Of a stretch of 64,000 bases of DNA, positions 25,601 to 37,109 are shown one piece after another (position 1 is the first letter of the stretch; each line of letters starts with the position of its first letter). The stretch covers positions 31,872,085 to 31,936,084 of the forward strand of contig NC_050470.1 of the NCBI RefSeq assembly GCF_013373865.1. The letters run 5' to 3'. The notes below the pieces were generated by a model. The model was given only the letters and a program-made list of their open reading frames with translations, was not told where the DNA came from and did not search any database. The position numbers and the translations under genes were made by a program. The stretch comes from Monomorium pharaonis (Eukaryota > Arthropoda > Insecta > Hymenoptera > Formicidae).

Positions 25601-28600
25601 TGCTTTATATATTTCTTTCTAAAAATCTAAATGACAAATCGATTAGAGAAAATAAATTCATCGGTAACATTATCAACCTTTAAGCATTTACAATCTCTGG
25701 AGACTCGTTTATCAAATAGATGTATCGTCAAATAAGCGCGATGCGCAATTTCCAATTTGATGAAAAGGAAGGAAGAAGGCGGTATACCATAGTAATAGAG
25801 ATAAATGAAACTAAATGTCCTCCTTCTTTGTCGTTTTAGTATACGAGAGGATAATTGTGATAACGAAAGATCAAAGATATGTATGCGCATACGTGCGTGT
25901 GTGTAAGCGATTTGATTCTATTGGATTCCTTCGATTGTCATAATATTTTGCATAGGTGAAGAATGGCGATACGATCGAAAGCAACGCGCGGGACACCGAG
26001 GAAAATAATTTCTTAGGCAATTACAATCCGGAAGAAGAGGTTGACGATACTTATGAGATTGGTGGAACCAAGTGTAACTATCATTATCACTATTCTGAGT
26101 TAATATAATACTTTAATTAAACATCAATACTTGATTAATAATCGATCTGATATTTAGAGTCTTATTATCTGACAATAAATTTCACTTGAATTGTCAATCT
26201 GAATAATGAATTTTTCAATACATTCAGAAAGAGAGAAAAGTGTTGTTTAATAACAGATTCGCGGACAGGTATCAAGAAACGATCGAAGGAAGAATCTGTG
26301 AGGAGGAAGGAAGGAGAGAAAGACACGTACTCTATTTCCATCAATGAAACGTGGTTGTCAGTGACCGACGGAGGAGACAGTGCAACGATTGGGGACGAAA
26401 TACCTGATCTTCGTACATTCTGGAAAGGTGAAGAAAACGTTAGGAGCATCAGAGAGGCTCGAGGTAACACACACACACACACGCACACGCGCGCGCGCGC
26501 GCGAACTACGCGATAGTTTTTTCTTTCATCATATGAAATTCTTTCACTAACGCGACGGATGGATAAAACCATCGACATAAAGCATATGGACTGCGCGATG
26601 GCAGAGAAAACATGTCCGACCAAAAGAGAGAGACAGCAACTGGTAAAGCGCTGTCTCTATCTAACCACTCAGATAGCCACAAATGCATGAGCACAAATTG
26701 TTCTCATGTTGCTAATAAAGATGTTAGCATCTTGCTACGCATTTACGTCGTCCCTTGTGCTGTTATTTGCTAGCATTCGACACTAATCTTAAGTAATGCT
26801 AGCATAATGTTTAAAACGTGCAAAGAATTTTATTTCCGACATCGAATGCTAGCAAACAACAGCACAAGGGACGACATAAATGTGTAGCAAGATGCTAATA
26901 TCTTTATTATATCAACTGGCTATCTGGGCAGTAGCATAGTGGGCGCTAAACAGAGAAATTGACCCAAACCACGTCTTCTCTTTATCTTTCTGCTGGACAC
27001 TTCAAGGGCTTTTTGCAGGGAATGCGCAGTCCATGCTTTATGTCGATGGATAAAACAAATAGGAAAGTTGTTTTGGAAAACATCGAAGCAAAAAAATGTT
27101 AAATTTAACGTTAAATGTTAAATTTAACGAAAATATTAAAAGAGAGCTTATCGAACGTAGCTCGAATAATGCTGAAATACATGGACAAGGGCGTGGATCC
27201 GTGTCAGGATTTTTATCAGTACGCTTGTGGTAATTGGGCGAAACGCAATCCTATTCCAAAAGACAAAGCCGGTTACGATACTTTCGAGATGCTGAGGGAA
27301 TCATTGGATTCTGTACTGAGGGAATTGCTAGAGGATCCAATACCGCATGACGCTAATCAGATAGATGTCGATGATGCTACAATAAAGGCGAAACATTTGT
27401 TTCAGAGCTGTATGAATTACGGTAAGTAGAAGTATCGTACGGAAGTATCGTAATTCATAAAGTAACTAGGCCACATCAATATTTGTGAGAGGTTTTTAAC
27501 GACCAGTATGGATGTGGCTAGAGATCTTGAAGCAACGTATGGAACGACCGCTCATCCAGCTTTTGGATCAACTTGGTGGTTGGCCGATTTTAAGGCCAGA
27601 TTGGAATCCAGACAAATTCGATTGGCTTCTCTTGACCGCGCAACTTCGACTGTACAATAATGACATATTAATCTCAGAATGGGTGGGTCCAGATATTAAA
27701 AATAGCAACAAATACGTGATACAGGTAACAAAATGACTCGTCGTATCGTCGTGCAATACCTCGCCTCATTTCGTATTTTCGTTCGCTATTTAGCAAAGAA
27801 ACGAACGTTCAAATTTGATTTTGTTCGTAGTTTGATCAAACGTCACTCGGGCTGCCCACGAGAGATTATTTCCTTCAGCCGTCTAATGCGATTTACCTCG
27901 AGGCCTACAAGGATTACTTGGTGAGAATCGCAATCTTACTCGGTGCATCCTTAGATAATGCGACTGTTGATGCCGAAGAGCTGATTGAATTTGAAAGGCA
28001 ACTCGCGTCTGTACGTATTTCTTCTCCACTTCTACCACGATACGATTATTTATCTCTCGTGAATTTTATTTCACAGATTACATCGTCACCAGACGAAAGA
28101 CGAAATATTTCCGAGCTTTATCAACGAATGAGTATAGGTGAACTGAGAGCACTCGTGCCGCAAATTGATTGGCGTCGTTATTTGTCGATCGTTTTGGCTC
28201 GACCGATACATTTTTCTGAACCAATTGTCGTCTTTGCATTGCAATACATACAAGATTTGGTCGTTTTACTTTCAAAAACACCACCTAGGTACTCTACACA
28301 CTATATATTGCAATTTTATTTTATTATTATTTTTTTCATTTCTACATTTTGTGCACTTTTAACGTAGATACATAAAGTTTATAGATATATAAAGCAGTGT
28401 GTTATTTTCGCAGAACAGTGGCAAATTATCTTTTATGGAGATTTGTACGACACAGAGTCAACAACTTGGACGACCGTTTTCAAGAGGTAAAACAAAAATT
28501 TTACTACATTCTATTCGGTAGAGAACAAGCGCCATCAAGATGGAAAAACTGCGTAACCCAAGTCAATTCTAATATGGATATGGCCGTTGGTTCAATGTTT

Positions 28601-30286
28601 GTCAGAAAGTATTTCGACGAAAACAGTAAAAACGATGTAAGTGAACAAATTTTCTCAAAAGTTATTTATTTTTTATAATGCGTAAAAGAAAAACAGAAGT
28701 GAAAAGGTTTTCGAAAAAAAATCAAAATATTACCAAAAAACAAGTTAATTATGTTTCTCGATAGACATTATCGATGACTCGAGAGATACAGCGATCCTTC
28801 AGAGAGTTGCTAGATAAAACCAATTGGATCGATGACGAAACGAAGCGCTTGGCGTCTGAAAAAGTAAATGCCATGTCATTGAGAATCGGTTATCCAGATT
28901 TTATCCTACAGTCACATCTATTGAACGAGCGTTACAAAGATGTAAGTACCTTTACCTTATATAAAGAATCCATTAAAACGGACACACGTTATGTAACAGA
29001 ATGTCATTATATTAACAGAAAGATGCTCATTAATATAATTAATATTATTTTTTATTATTTTTATATATGTAGGTTGTGATTCAACCAGACAAATATTTTG
29101 AGAACACTTTAAATATTTTGCAACATTTAACCAAAGTCGAACAAGCTCGTCTTGGTAACGCTGTCAATAAAACTTTGTGGAACACTGCTCCAGCAGTCGT
29201 TAACGCTTACTATAGTCGCAACAAAAATCAGATAAGTAAGTTTGACTGTCATTTAACTATAAGAGAAAGCGACTCGTCTGTTAATTTCCTTATCCTCATG
29301 CAATTTTGCGCTTTAAACGCTTTAAATTGTTCTCCTAAACCTGTTGTCTAAAACTCTCATTCTATCTTTCAGTGTTTCCAGCGGGCATATTACAGCCTCC
29401 TTTTTATCACAGATTTTTTCCACGTAGTTTAAATTATGGTGGGATTGGTGTCGTGATCGGACACGAAATTACCCATGGATTTGATGATAAGGGCAGATTG
29501 TTTGACAAAGATGGAAATCTCCACAGGTGGTGGAAAGATGAAGCGATCGATGGTTTTCACCGGCGGGCACAATGTCTCATTGGTATGGAAAGATTCCCAG
29601 CAAACACAGAACGTAGCAGCAACATTGCGTCAATGTTATAAGTTATAACATTGTAGCAACATTACAGCAATATTACAAAATTGTTGCAATGTTCTGTGTT
29701 TGCTGGGTTCTTTCTTTGGTCAATCACGACAGATGTAAAAAATGCGCGATAGACATTATCGATCCCCTAATCAGCAGGATTACTAACTTTCGTTCTCATA
29801 ATCGGGTTCTTCTTTTTTTTGCAGATCAATACGCACGTTATACTGTCATGGAAGTTGGAATGCAGATTGACGGTGTTAATACGCAAGGGGAAAATATTGC
29901 TGATAATGGTGGCATTAAACAGGCATTTCGAGTAATTCCATGCAAGCTTTCAAAAATCTTACTTTTACTAATTGATAAGCTCACTTCTTTTTCTTACGCC
30001 TTTTTTGCAGGCATATGAGAGATGGTTACGTTCGAACGAAAGGGAAGACGAGACCTTACCCGGAATGAGTGCAACAGCCAAACAATTATTTTTCCTGAAC
30101 TTTGCTCAAGTGTGGTGTGGTTCAATGCGTCCTGAAGCGACGAGAAATAAACTGAAAACAGCTCTACATTCACCCGGTAGATTTCGAGTGATCGGCACGC
30201 TTTCCAATTCAAAAGACTTTGCTGAGGTATTTAATTGTCCTCCTGGTTCCCCCATGAATCCTGTGAGCAAATGCTCAGTGTGGTAA
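22582..30286 (+). CDS. M13 zinc metallopeptidase, neprilysin/ECE-like, type II membrane protein
   Basis: Ectoenzyme expected to cleave small peptides outside the cell. Exons from the internal ATG: 24020-24126, 24209-24414, 24834-24982, 25236-25424, 25956-26071, 26228-26463, 27143-27421, 27507-27724, 27831-28010, 28077-28288, 28414-28636, 28765-28941, 29073-29235, 29373-29582, 29825-29931, 30011-30286. The phases sum to a 1015-residue frame. An upstream coding exon (22582-22687) joins at 24015 in frame and adds 37 residues. Short cytoplasmic tail; one membrane segment (about residues 51-70, LMLLIPAVLLPITIVFIAL); a long charged linker; then DPCQDFYQYACGNW, NAYYSRNKNQI, zinc site HEITH (about 849-853), GENIADNGG (third ligand E911) and the C-terminal CSVW typical of M13. 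Odd: the Cys pair usual just before DPC..DFY is not seen, and the acceptor at 27143 is weak and follows a hAT-type insertion. Exons at 26228 and 27143 are the least certain. Confidence 0.9.
23150..23388 (+). other. Candidate non-coding first exon of the M13 peptidase
   Basis: Relatively GC-rich sequence ending at a canonical donor (GCGAGG|GTAAGT, GT at 23389). It carries no long open frame. It would splice to 24015, with translation starting at 24020. This would be a second promoter for the same gene; the 5' boundary is a guess. Confidence 0.45.
26570..27048. mobile_element. hAT-type MITE with 8-bp TSD in an M13-gene intron
   Basis: Inverted ends CATCGACATAAAGCATATGG and CCATGCTTTATGTCGATG are flanked on both sides by GATAAAAC (26562-26569 and 27049-27056). 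An 8-bp duplication is the hAT superfamily signature. The element holds a second foldback at about 26671-26928. It lies just upstream of the exon starting at 27143. Confidence 0.85.
26671..26928. mobile_element. CAGATAGCCA-ended foldback nested in the hAT-type MITE
   Basis: Ends CAGATAGCCACAAATG and CAACTGGCTATCTGG. The arms contain GATGTTAGCATCTTGCTACGC, ACGTCGTCCCTTGTGCTG and GCTAGCATTCG. A close copy in reverse orientation lies at 57903-58161. Confidence 0.85.
29595..29706. mobile_element. CCCAGCAAACACAGA-ended foldback in M13 intron
   Basis: Begins CCCAGCAAACACAGAACGT and ends GTTCTGTGTTTGCTGGG, with internal AGCAACATT repeats. It begins 12 bases after the donor of the HEITH exon, so it occupies the proximal part of that intron. 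Confidence 0.75.
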
Positions 30287-31268
30287 AATGTGAACATGCA
30301 CGATATATAATTGTATACATATTGCGATACAATTTATCCCGATTAGAATAACTTACTTGTTATTGAATGCAATTTATGCTGAAGTGTACCTAATATTTCT
30401 TTAAAAAATAACAAGGAGAAAGACATAGATTTTTAAAAATATTTGTCCTATGAATATAGGGTTTGTTTTGGATGAACGCTTCTGCACATTTAAAACATTT
30501 ATTATCGAGAAGGAAAGAAGAGGGGCCAAATGTGAATTTGCAATGTGCATGTTTTTTTTTACAGAACGTCGAATTAAAAAATGTCAATAAATATAAGCAG
30601 TCATAATCATAGAAATTGTTGTAGTGGTTTTACGTATAAATCTTTACTTATAAATCCTAATCTTTTAAACTAATTTTACAACCAATCTCGAAATTGTACT
30701 TTGTTTAAAATCAATAAAGCTTGCTATATTTTTATAAAATACCGTGTGTGTGTGTGGGGGGGGGATTATACCGATTGATTTTTTTATCACATCTTCACGC
30801 ACATATATATCATTTTACATAGATAGAAAATATTTTCATCAATTATAAGCATGATACTATTTTTACGATTTTATTCTCAAACGTTATTGTGTGTGATATT
30901 TTGATATCAATCTGCAAGAATTTAAACTTAAGAGAAAAAAAAGAACTCTGACACGCTATTTCAATTACGATAAGATATAACGTATGAATTGTACTTTTTC
31001 TCTTAAATATACAATTTGCATCATTTACTTATCTCTGTTTCAATATATCGTGTAAAATTCTTTTTCAAAATTAATATATAAATTTTTTATCAACTTTTTC
31101 ATTATCTTTAATTATATTTTTTCTTCTGCCTTTCCCTACTTTTTTGTTTTTTTTAAATAAATTATAATTAATTTGAGTAGTCGGAGAATTATGTGGGTAT
31201 AACAATATTATCGAACAAATTTAATTACTACAATGGCCATTTTGGCCACAATTTTATTATGTATATCC

Positions 31269-31320
<52 letters not shown>

Positions 31321-31759
31321 CACACACATGTATATTATAATTACGAGTTTTAATATTCTTTACTTTCTATGATATTTTATCAAAATTGGCCTATTAAATA
31401 TATAAATATATGTTTCACGTGTGCTACTTCCATTCACCTAACGAAAAGCCAATGGAAATATATCTTGACCACTCGTCCGATTGGTCACGTTATCATCAGT
31501 ACGTATACTTTAACAAATATCTTTACTTCACTTGTGCAGAAATTGATACTCCAAAATGTCTTCTTCATCTGCAAAGGGAAAAAATCACTTTATATTGTTC
31601 CGTAAACGAAAAAAATCATTAAAACACAGTATATGATTGTATGCCTATAAAGTTTCAATTATGTACAAGACGTGTGTGCGCGCGCGCGTGTGTGTGTATA
31701 TACAGGGTCAAGAGTACATCTTTACCATAATTTTTTTTATTAATTGTAACGGTAACATG
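30287..31759. other. Intergenic, M13 3' UTR and AT microsatellite
   Basis: AT-rich. AATAAA signals at 30586-30591 and about 30712 suit the M13 peptidase transcript. A long (AT)n tract lies at about 31267-31316. No further gene recognised. Confidence 0.6.
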
Positions 31760-31890
31760 AGGTTTGTTTTTTATTTCTGCACTGCTGCACTAGTGCAACA
31801 AGTTTGAATGAGAAAAAATATATTTGTCTTATTCTAACTATCTAACTTTTATTGCACCAGTGCAGCAGTGCAGGAATAAAAAACAAACCT
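31760..31890. mobile_element. Foldback MITE, TGCACTAGTGCAA family, third copy
   Basis: Begins GGTTTGTTTTTTATTTCTGC and ends GCAGGAATAAAAAACAAACC; the arms hold CACTGCTGCACTAGTGCAACA-type sequence as in 19034-19143. Confidence 0.8.
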
Positions 31891-32084
31891 ATGGTTACAA
31901 TTTTTCAGTACCAGTAACGAATTTAACAGTTACTTTTATCGTTATTTTTTATATTTTGAATCTATTTGTGATAATTTTATTGTGTGTAATATGTGTGTTC
32001 AATTTTCAGTCTTAGTATTGATAATATTTTTAATTTATGTTTAAACCATTTTAAATATAGTTCAAAATGTCATAAACCTTCTAG

Positions 32085-32487
32085 ATAACCAAGCGTGATG
32101 TGCATTTTGAGCAAATTAATGCATTGCAAGTGTTGTTATAGATTTGCTATACATTTGTTGACATCGAAATAAAACGCATAACGAATTCAGCAACATGATT
32201 ACTTATACATGCACTCAGTTGAGGACATTTAAAAAAGGAAACAGTCAGCAATAATGATACATTATATTGTTTGCGACATAATAGCAACATGGCAATAACA
32301 AATTGATACCGACACGTTGCTATCAATTTGAAATTGCCAAAAAATGCCATGTTAAAAATAGAATTTATGAGTTCAACCTAACAGACATAATGCTGTCTCA
32401 CCTTGTTCCGAGTTTGTCTAAATTTGTTGCTGCAACAATTGTTGGCAATATAACTGCAACATCAAGACATTTGGCTATCTGGGCTCT
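32085..32487. mobile_element. Probable degenerate foldback with TGGCTATCTGG end
   Basis: The right end TTGGCTATCTGGGC matches the CCCAGATAGCC family. The left end (CTAGATAACCAAG) is weak. An inner palindrome about 32285-32350 contains AATTGATACC/CTATCAATTTG. A related short word also occurs at 34486. Boundaries are uncertain. Confidence 0.4.
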
Positions 32488-33001
32488 CTCTCAATCATAT
32501 TATTGTCGCGTTAAAAAATTTTAAATTAAAAATTATCATGTTGAAATTTCGTTAAAATTTTTAAAATTAAAAATGCATAAAGTATAAATACTGTATATAT
32601 TAATAAATTTAATAAAAACCAAAATTTCTTGATTTGCATTTTAAGAATTTTTTAATATTTTTCTTTAAATTTTTGGCAGTTTTGCGGACTTAGAATACAA
32701 AATTTAAAAAATGTTTTTATTATTATTTTAACAAAAAACATTAGAAAAGTAAATTTTGTCAACTTGATTTTGTTTCAGTATTAAAAAAAAGTAATGAAGA
32801 AGATAGCGAATTATTACTTTTTTTAAGTATGTATGTAATGACAACGGTAACGAGTTACTTTTTTTAATCGATAACGAGTTACTTTTAAAAAGTAACCCTG
32901 CATATACATGACACATACACACGCACACACAGACACAGCAGACACATTACATATGTACATATACACATAATACGCGCGTGCGCGTACATAGTTGCAAGTT
33001 A

Positions 33002-33786
33002 TAGCGAATTCGGTTGCTTGCACTAGTGCGCACTAAGGCTTGTTTATATACTTTACATCAGTATTCTTATATTTAAGAATACATGTTCAAAAACTATTTA
33101 ACCAAAAAAATAATTCTATGGATGTTGTACAGATCATTTTACTGGTTAAGAAGAATTTAAGATGATTCTTAAATATAAAAATTGACTATAAACAAGCCTT
33201 AATATACACTCACAAGGGAACCTCGCGAACTCGAAAATTCAGATTTTAATGAAACTTGTTATAAATGTAGAGGGGGTGAATACATGAATTTCGAAATTTT
33301 TAATTGGTGCCCAAAATCGGTTTGAAGGGGTGAAACCACCCTTCAAAGTTGAGACGATTTTTGCGGTTTTTCGATATTCTCGTAAATTAAACAAAATATA
33401 AAAAAATGTTTCATACGAAAGTTTTACAGTATAAATACCTTTATATAACTATCCTATTTATTAAAAAAAATTTTTTTATAAAAAAATTTTCTTTTTCGAA
33501 AAATGAATAGCGTAGTTAAATGGAGGTATTTATGCTGTAAAACTTTTGTATGAAACATTTTTTAATATTTTGTTTAGTTTATGAGATATATCGAAAAACC
33601 ACAAAAATGTCTCAACTTTGAAGAGTGGTTTTACCCCTTCAAACCGTTTTTGGGCACCAACTAAAAATTTCTAAATTCATGTATTCACCCCCTCTACATT
33701 TATGCCAAGTTTCATTAAAATTAGAATTTATGGGTTCGCGAGGTTCCCTTGTCAGTGCGCACTAGTGCAAGCAACCGAATTCGCTA
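33002..33786. mobile_element. TTA-flanked foldback with two nested palindromes
   Basis: The outer arms 33002-33034 and 33754-33786 are a perfect 33-bp inverted repeat starting TAGCGAATTCGGTTGCTTGC, flanked by TTA on both sides (32999-33001 and 33787-33789). Inside are a palindrome at about 33036-33199 (AGGCTTGTTTATA ends, TA on each side) and a ~540-bp palindrome at about 33208-33753 with CAAGGGAACCTCGCGAAC ends. No coding capacity. Confidence 0.85.
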
Positions 33787-34094
33787 TTAGATTTGTCAAG
33801 TGCAAAGGGGATTCCAAACTGAGACTATGTTTTATGATATACAATGAAATAGTCATCTACTATTTATAACCAATTTCAATTGTTTCAAATTATTATTTCT
33901 AATTAAATACATATAAGTGTATGAAAGATCTAGAATTGCTTTAACTGATATAGATATATCCAGCGATCAATTTCACTGATATAAATTTTGAGTTTAAAAA
34001 AATATAATATAGTTTATACTTGAAAAATATATAGTGAACATAATGTATGTGTCGTGATAATATAATGTCGTGAATAAAATAAAGATAGACTCAC

Positions 34095-34194
34095 AGATAT
34101 CGTCTCTGCTATTGTTGTCCAAATCACTAGTTTGTGTATGACTCTCCTCGTGCATACGTCGCCCTGCATCATTTGTCAGCGCAGCACAAGGCAT
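34095..34194 (-). other. Isolated exon-like segment
   Basis: On the minus strand an ATG at 34194 opens a 33-codon frame (..HTQTSDLDNNSRDDI..) with coding-like composition that ends at a canonical donor (GATATCT|GTGAGT). No partner exon was found downstream on that strand, where the DNA is AT-rich and MITE-laden. It may be a relic exon, or chance. Confidence 0.2.
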
Positions 34195-34363
34195 AAAAAT
34201 GACTCGATTATGTATCTCGGATGTGGTGCAGTATATAATATTCGAAAATACAAGTTTCCTACTCTTCAGAATAACAAGGCGATACGAATGGAAAAAAAAG
34301 GAAACTTCATCAAATTGAAAGATTTTGACGCACGATACATAAGCATTAATTTAAAATTTTAAG

Positions 34364-37109
34364 CGGATTATTCATCTATGAGACTATGTTGCAATTAATA
34401 TGTTGCGATAATTGGCACAAATGCTTTTTAGAAACACAATAAAATATAATTGTAGAAAAACAACTTGTTTAAAATCTATTGCACTATCTGGCTGCAACAT
34501 AAACTAAGACATGAGATTTATATTATATAATATATAATACACAATAAAGTCGAACGTCTCGTATGCAATTTTTCGCAAGACGTTTACAATAAGATGAACA
34601 AAAAAATACATTTGCTTATTTAAAATTAGGGATATAATCAATTTTATCAAATTATGTGTGTATTATATTCTTTGCATATAAAATTATTTTTAGTCGATAC
34701 AATGGTTTATTTACGCAAATATTATATTTTGTATATCAGTTAGAAAAATTGCATAACGTTTACATTGCAAATATAGCTTCACGACGAGTAACAAAACAAT
34801 AAAATATGAAAAACTTGACGTAACAAAGGATAAAAAAATAATCTTTCCATTGATATACTTATTTATTTCTACATTATAACAAATACTTTATAGATTTTGA
34901 ATATATTCGAATATGTGCAAATCATTAATATAAATATATGTGAAGCTATATTTGATCGTTTCGTACAATAAAACATTGAACGCACAGTACCTATCGTTCT
35001 CTTACACGATTAATCGTATAGTGTGTACACAATAAAATTATAGATATATCTTATTATTATCGATATACTAAAAAAGAAAAAAAAGAATAGCTCATCCCAT
35101 AGGTTCAAAGTTTAGCTTCATGCACGACAATAGTAATGTAAACTAAAGGCAACTCTGGTAATTGTAGTATCGAGGTGAATGTAGAACAAATTTTCTTTTC
35201 GTAATAAAATGCGATAAATAAAGTTGATATAATGGCATAAATAAAAAAAAACGCACTTGGAACACATTACATAAAACACACTTAAAAACTTAAATGAAAT
35301 ATATACGAAAATTGTGTATTATTAAATTAGGAAATATGTGCGTGAGACGATAAATATAATTTAAAAAAGACTGTAAACTTGCACAAGCTATCTATATAAA
35401 TTATAAATCTCGCAGCATTCTATACTTTTGTAACACTGATAAGATGGCACATTTAATATAAGCATAATTTGAATATATGTACATTTCATTGAATTTCAAT
35501 ACAATTCGCATATAACATAATTGTAACATAATTGTAAAAAGATTATTTTTCGATATAGGTAATATCATAGCTTTATGTAACATAAAAGTCTGTCACGCGC
35601 GTCAAAATGATATTTATAACGAATCGAAAATTACGAACGAGGTGAAATAATTATTTCACGCAAATATTTTTTTGGACAAACGTTTCTACAGGGTTTCTAC
35701 ATATACTGAGAACTTGTAAACAATAATAGAAATAACTGAATTACTAGATATTTAAAAATATCTTCACGACTTTAAAGAAATAGCTGTCCCATTGTCGTAG
35801 ACAATCCTAAAACGTAATTAATTAAATGACATTATTAGATATACATATTTTTCCATCATACAAATATAACATACAAATTACATGCATGTGCAGAGGATCT
35901 TATAAACCCTAACAATATATTTCCAGCTATATTTCGAGGTAAACTGTGTTATTTACATGTTCATTTTTGTGCTTTATGCCTTGTGCTATCGTGCTGCTAT
36001 AAAGTAACGATTACCATATTATTACACTTGCAATGAAGCGTGCATGTATTGTAAGTATACGATAACAAAACATATGGTAAAAAAGTTTGCACTTATTACA
36101 CTAATTACGTGTCTCTTTGTAAAGTTATAGAATACAAGAAATGGATTATCGAAAGTTTTAAAATACAAGACATACGTCATGCAGAAAGACAACAATATCT
36201 TGCAATTATTTTGGACGGTTTATTTTGACATACACGTACTCTTATCCTGTTTTTTTCAAGAGTACAAGTTTATTCTTACTAATATGTAATCAACATCATA
36301 ATATTATTTACCAAAAATTTTTCTTAACATTTCATAACGTATTAAAAATTTGCATTGTGTAACGCATTAAAAAATTGCTTGTATTCTTAAATTATACGTA
36401 TTATTCGAAATATTTGTTTATTAACATCAAAGAGAGAAAAAATGAAGAGGGAAACATTTTACATACAAGACGTCACGCAAAGGAACAAACGAGTAACAGA
36501 TGCATATTGTGCAAATCATTTTTATTATAGAATGAAAAGCCGTCTTAGTCATTTATCCGAATTAAATTTCACGTTGTAACGTAAGTCTTTCAAATAGTAT
36601 TAGCATGTATATATTGTTTTGTTATAAGCAAAATATCTCAACACAATTTTATAAATATTTACTTATTGTATTTAGTTATAAAATAGATTTTTGTAAAATA
36701 TTGTTATGCAAAATGCAAATGGAATGAAATGCAAACTATGACATATAAAAAAATTTATATAAATGAATTAAAAAATGTTGAGAATCTTTTCATCTTTTCA
36801 AATATATATACATTAAATGGAATAAGAGAGTGAATAAATACTTTGAACATTAGAAAAGTGGTAGCAACCATGCATTAATATTGGAGTGCATAATAATTAC
36901 AAAGTTTATCTCAGAGTATGAAGATAGAGACAGAAGTTTCGAAAAACTCGAGCTAAATCAAAGAAAAAAAAGGAAGATTCCAGATATTTGTCAGCGTTAA
37001 TCTTTACTTTGCAAGCACAGAATACTATTCAAAGTATTCATCCACAATGTGTTCAGCTTTATATTCTGCATTATACGTATATCCAGTTCTCTTCCTCTAT
37101 TTACAACAT
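34364..37109 (-). other. AT-rich DNA, probable long dsh 3' UTR
   Basis: No coding segment. The part adjoining 37110 is downstream of the minus-strand dsh stop codon and has several minus-strand AATAAA signals (for example 36417-36422), so a long 3' UTR is likely. No transposon ends recognised. Confidence 0.45.
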
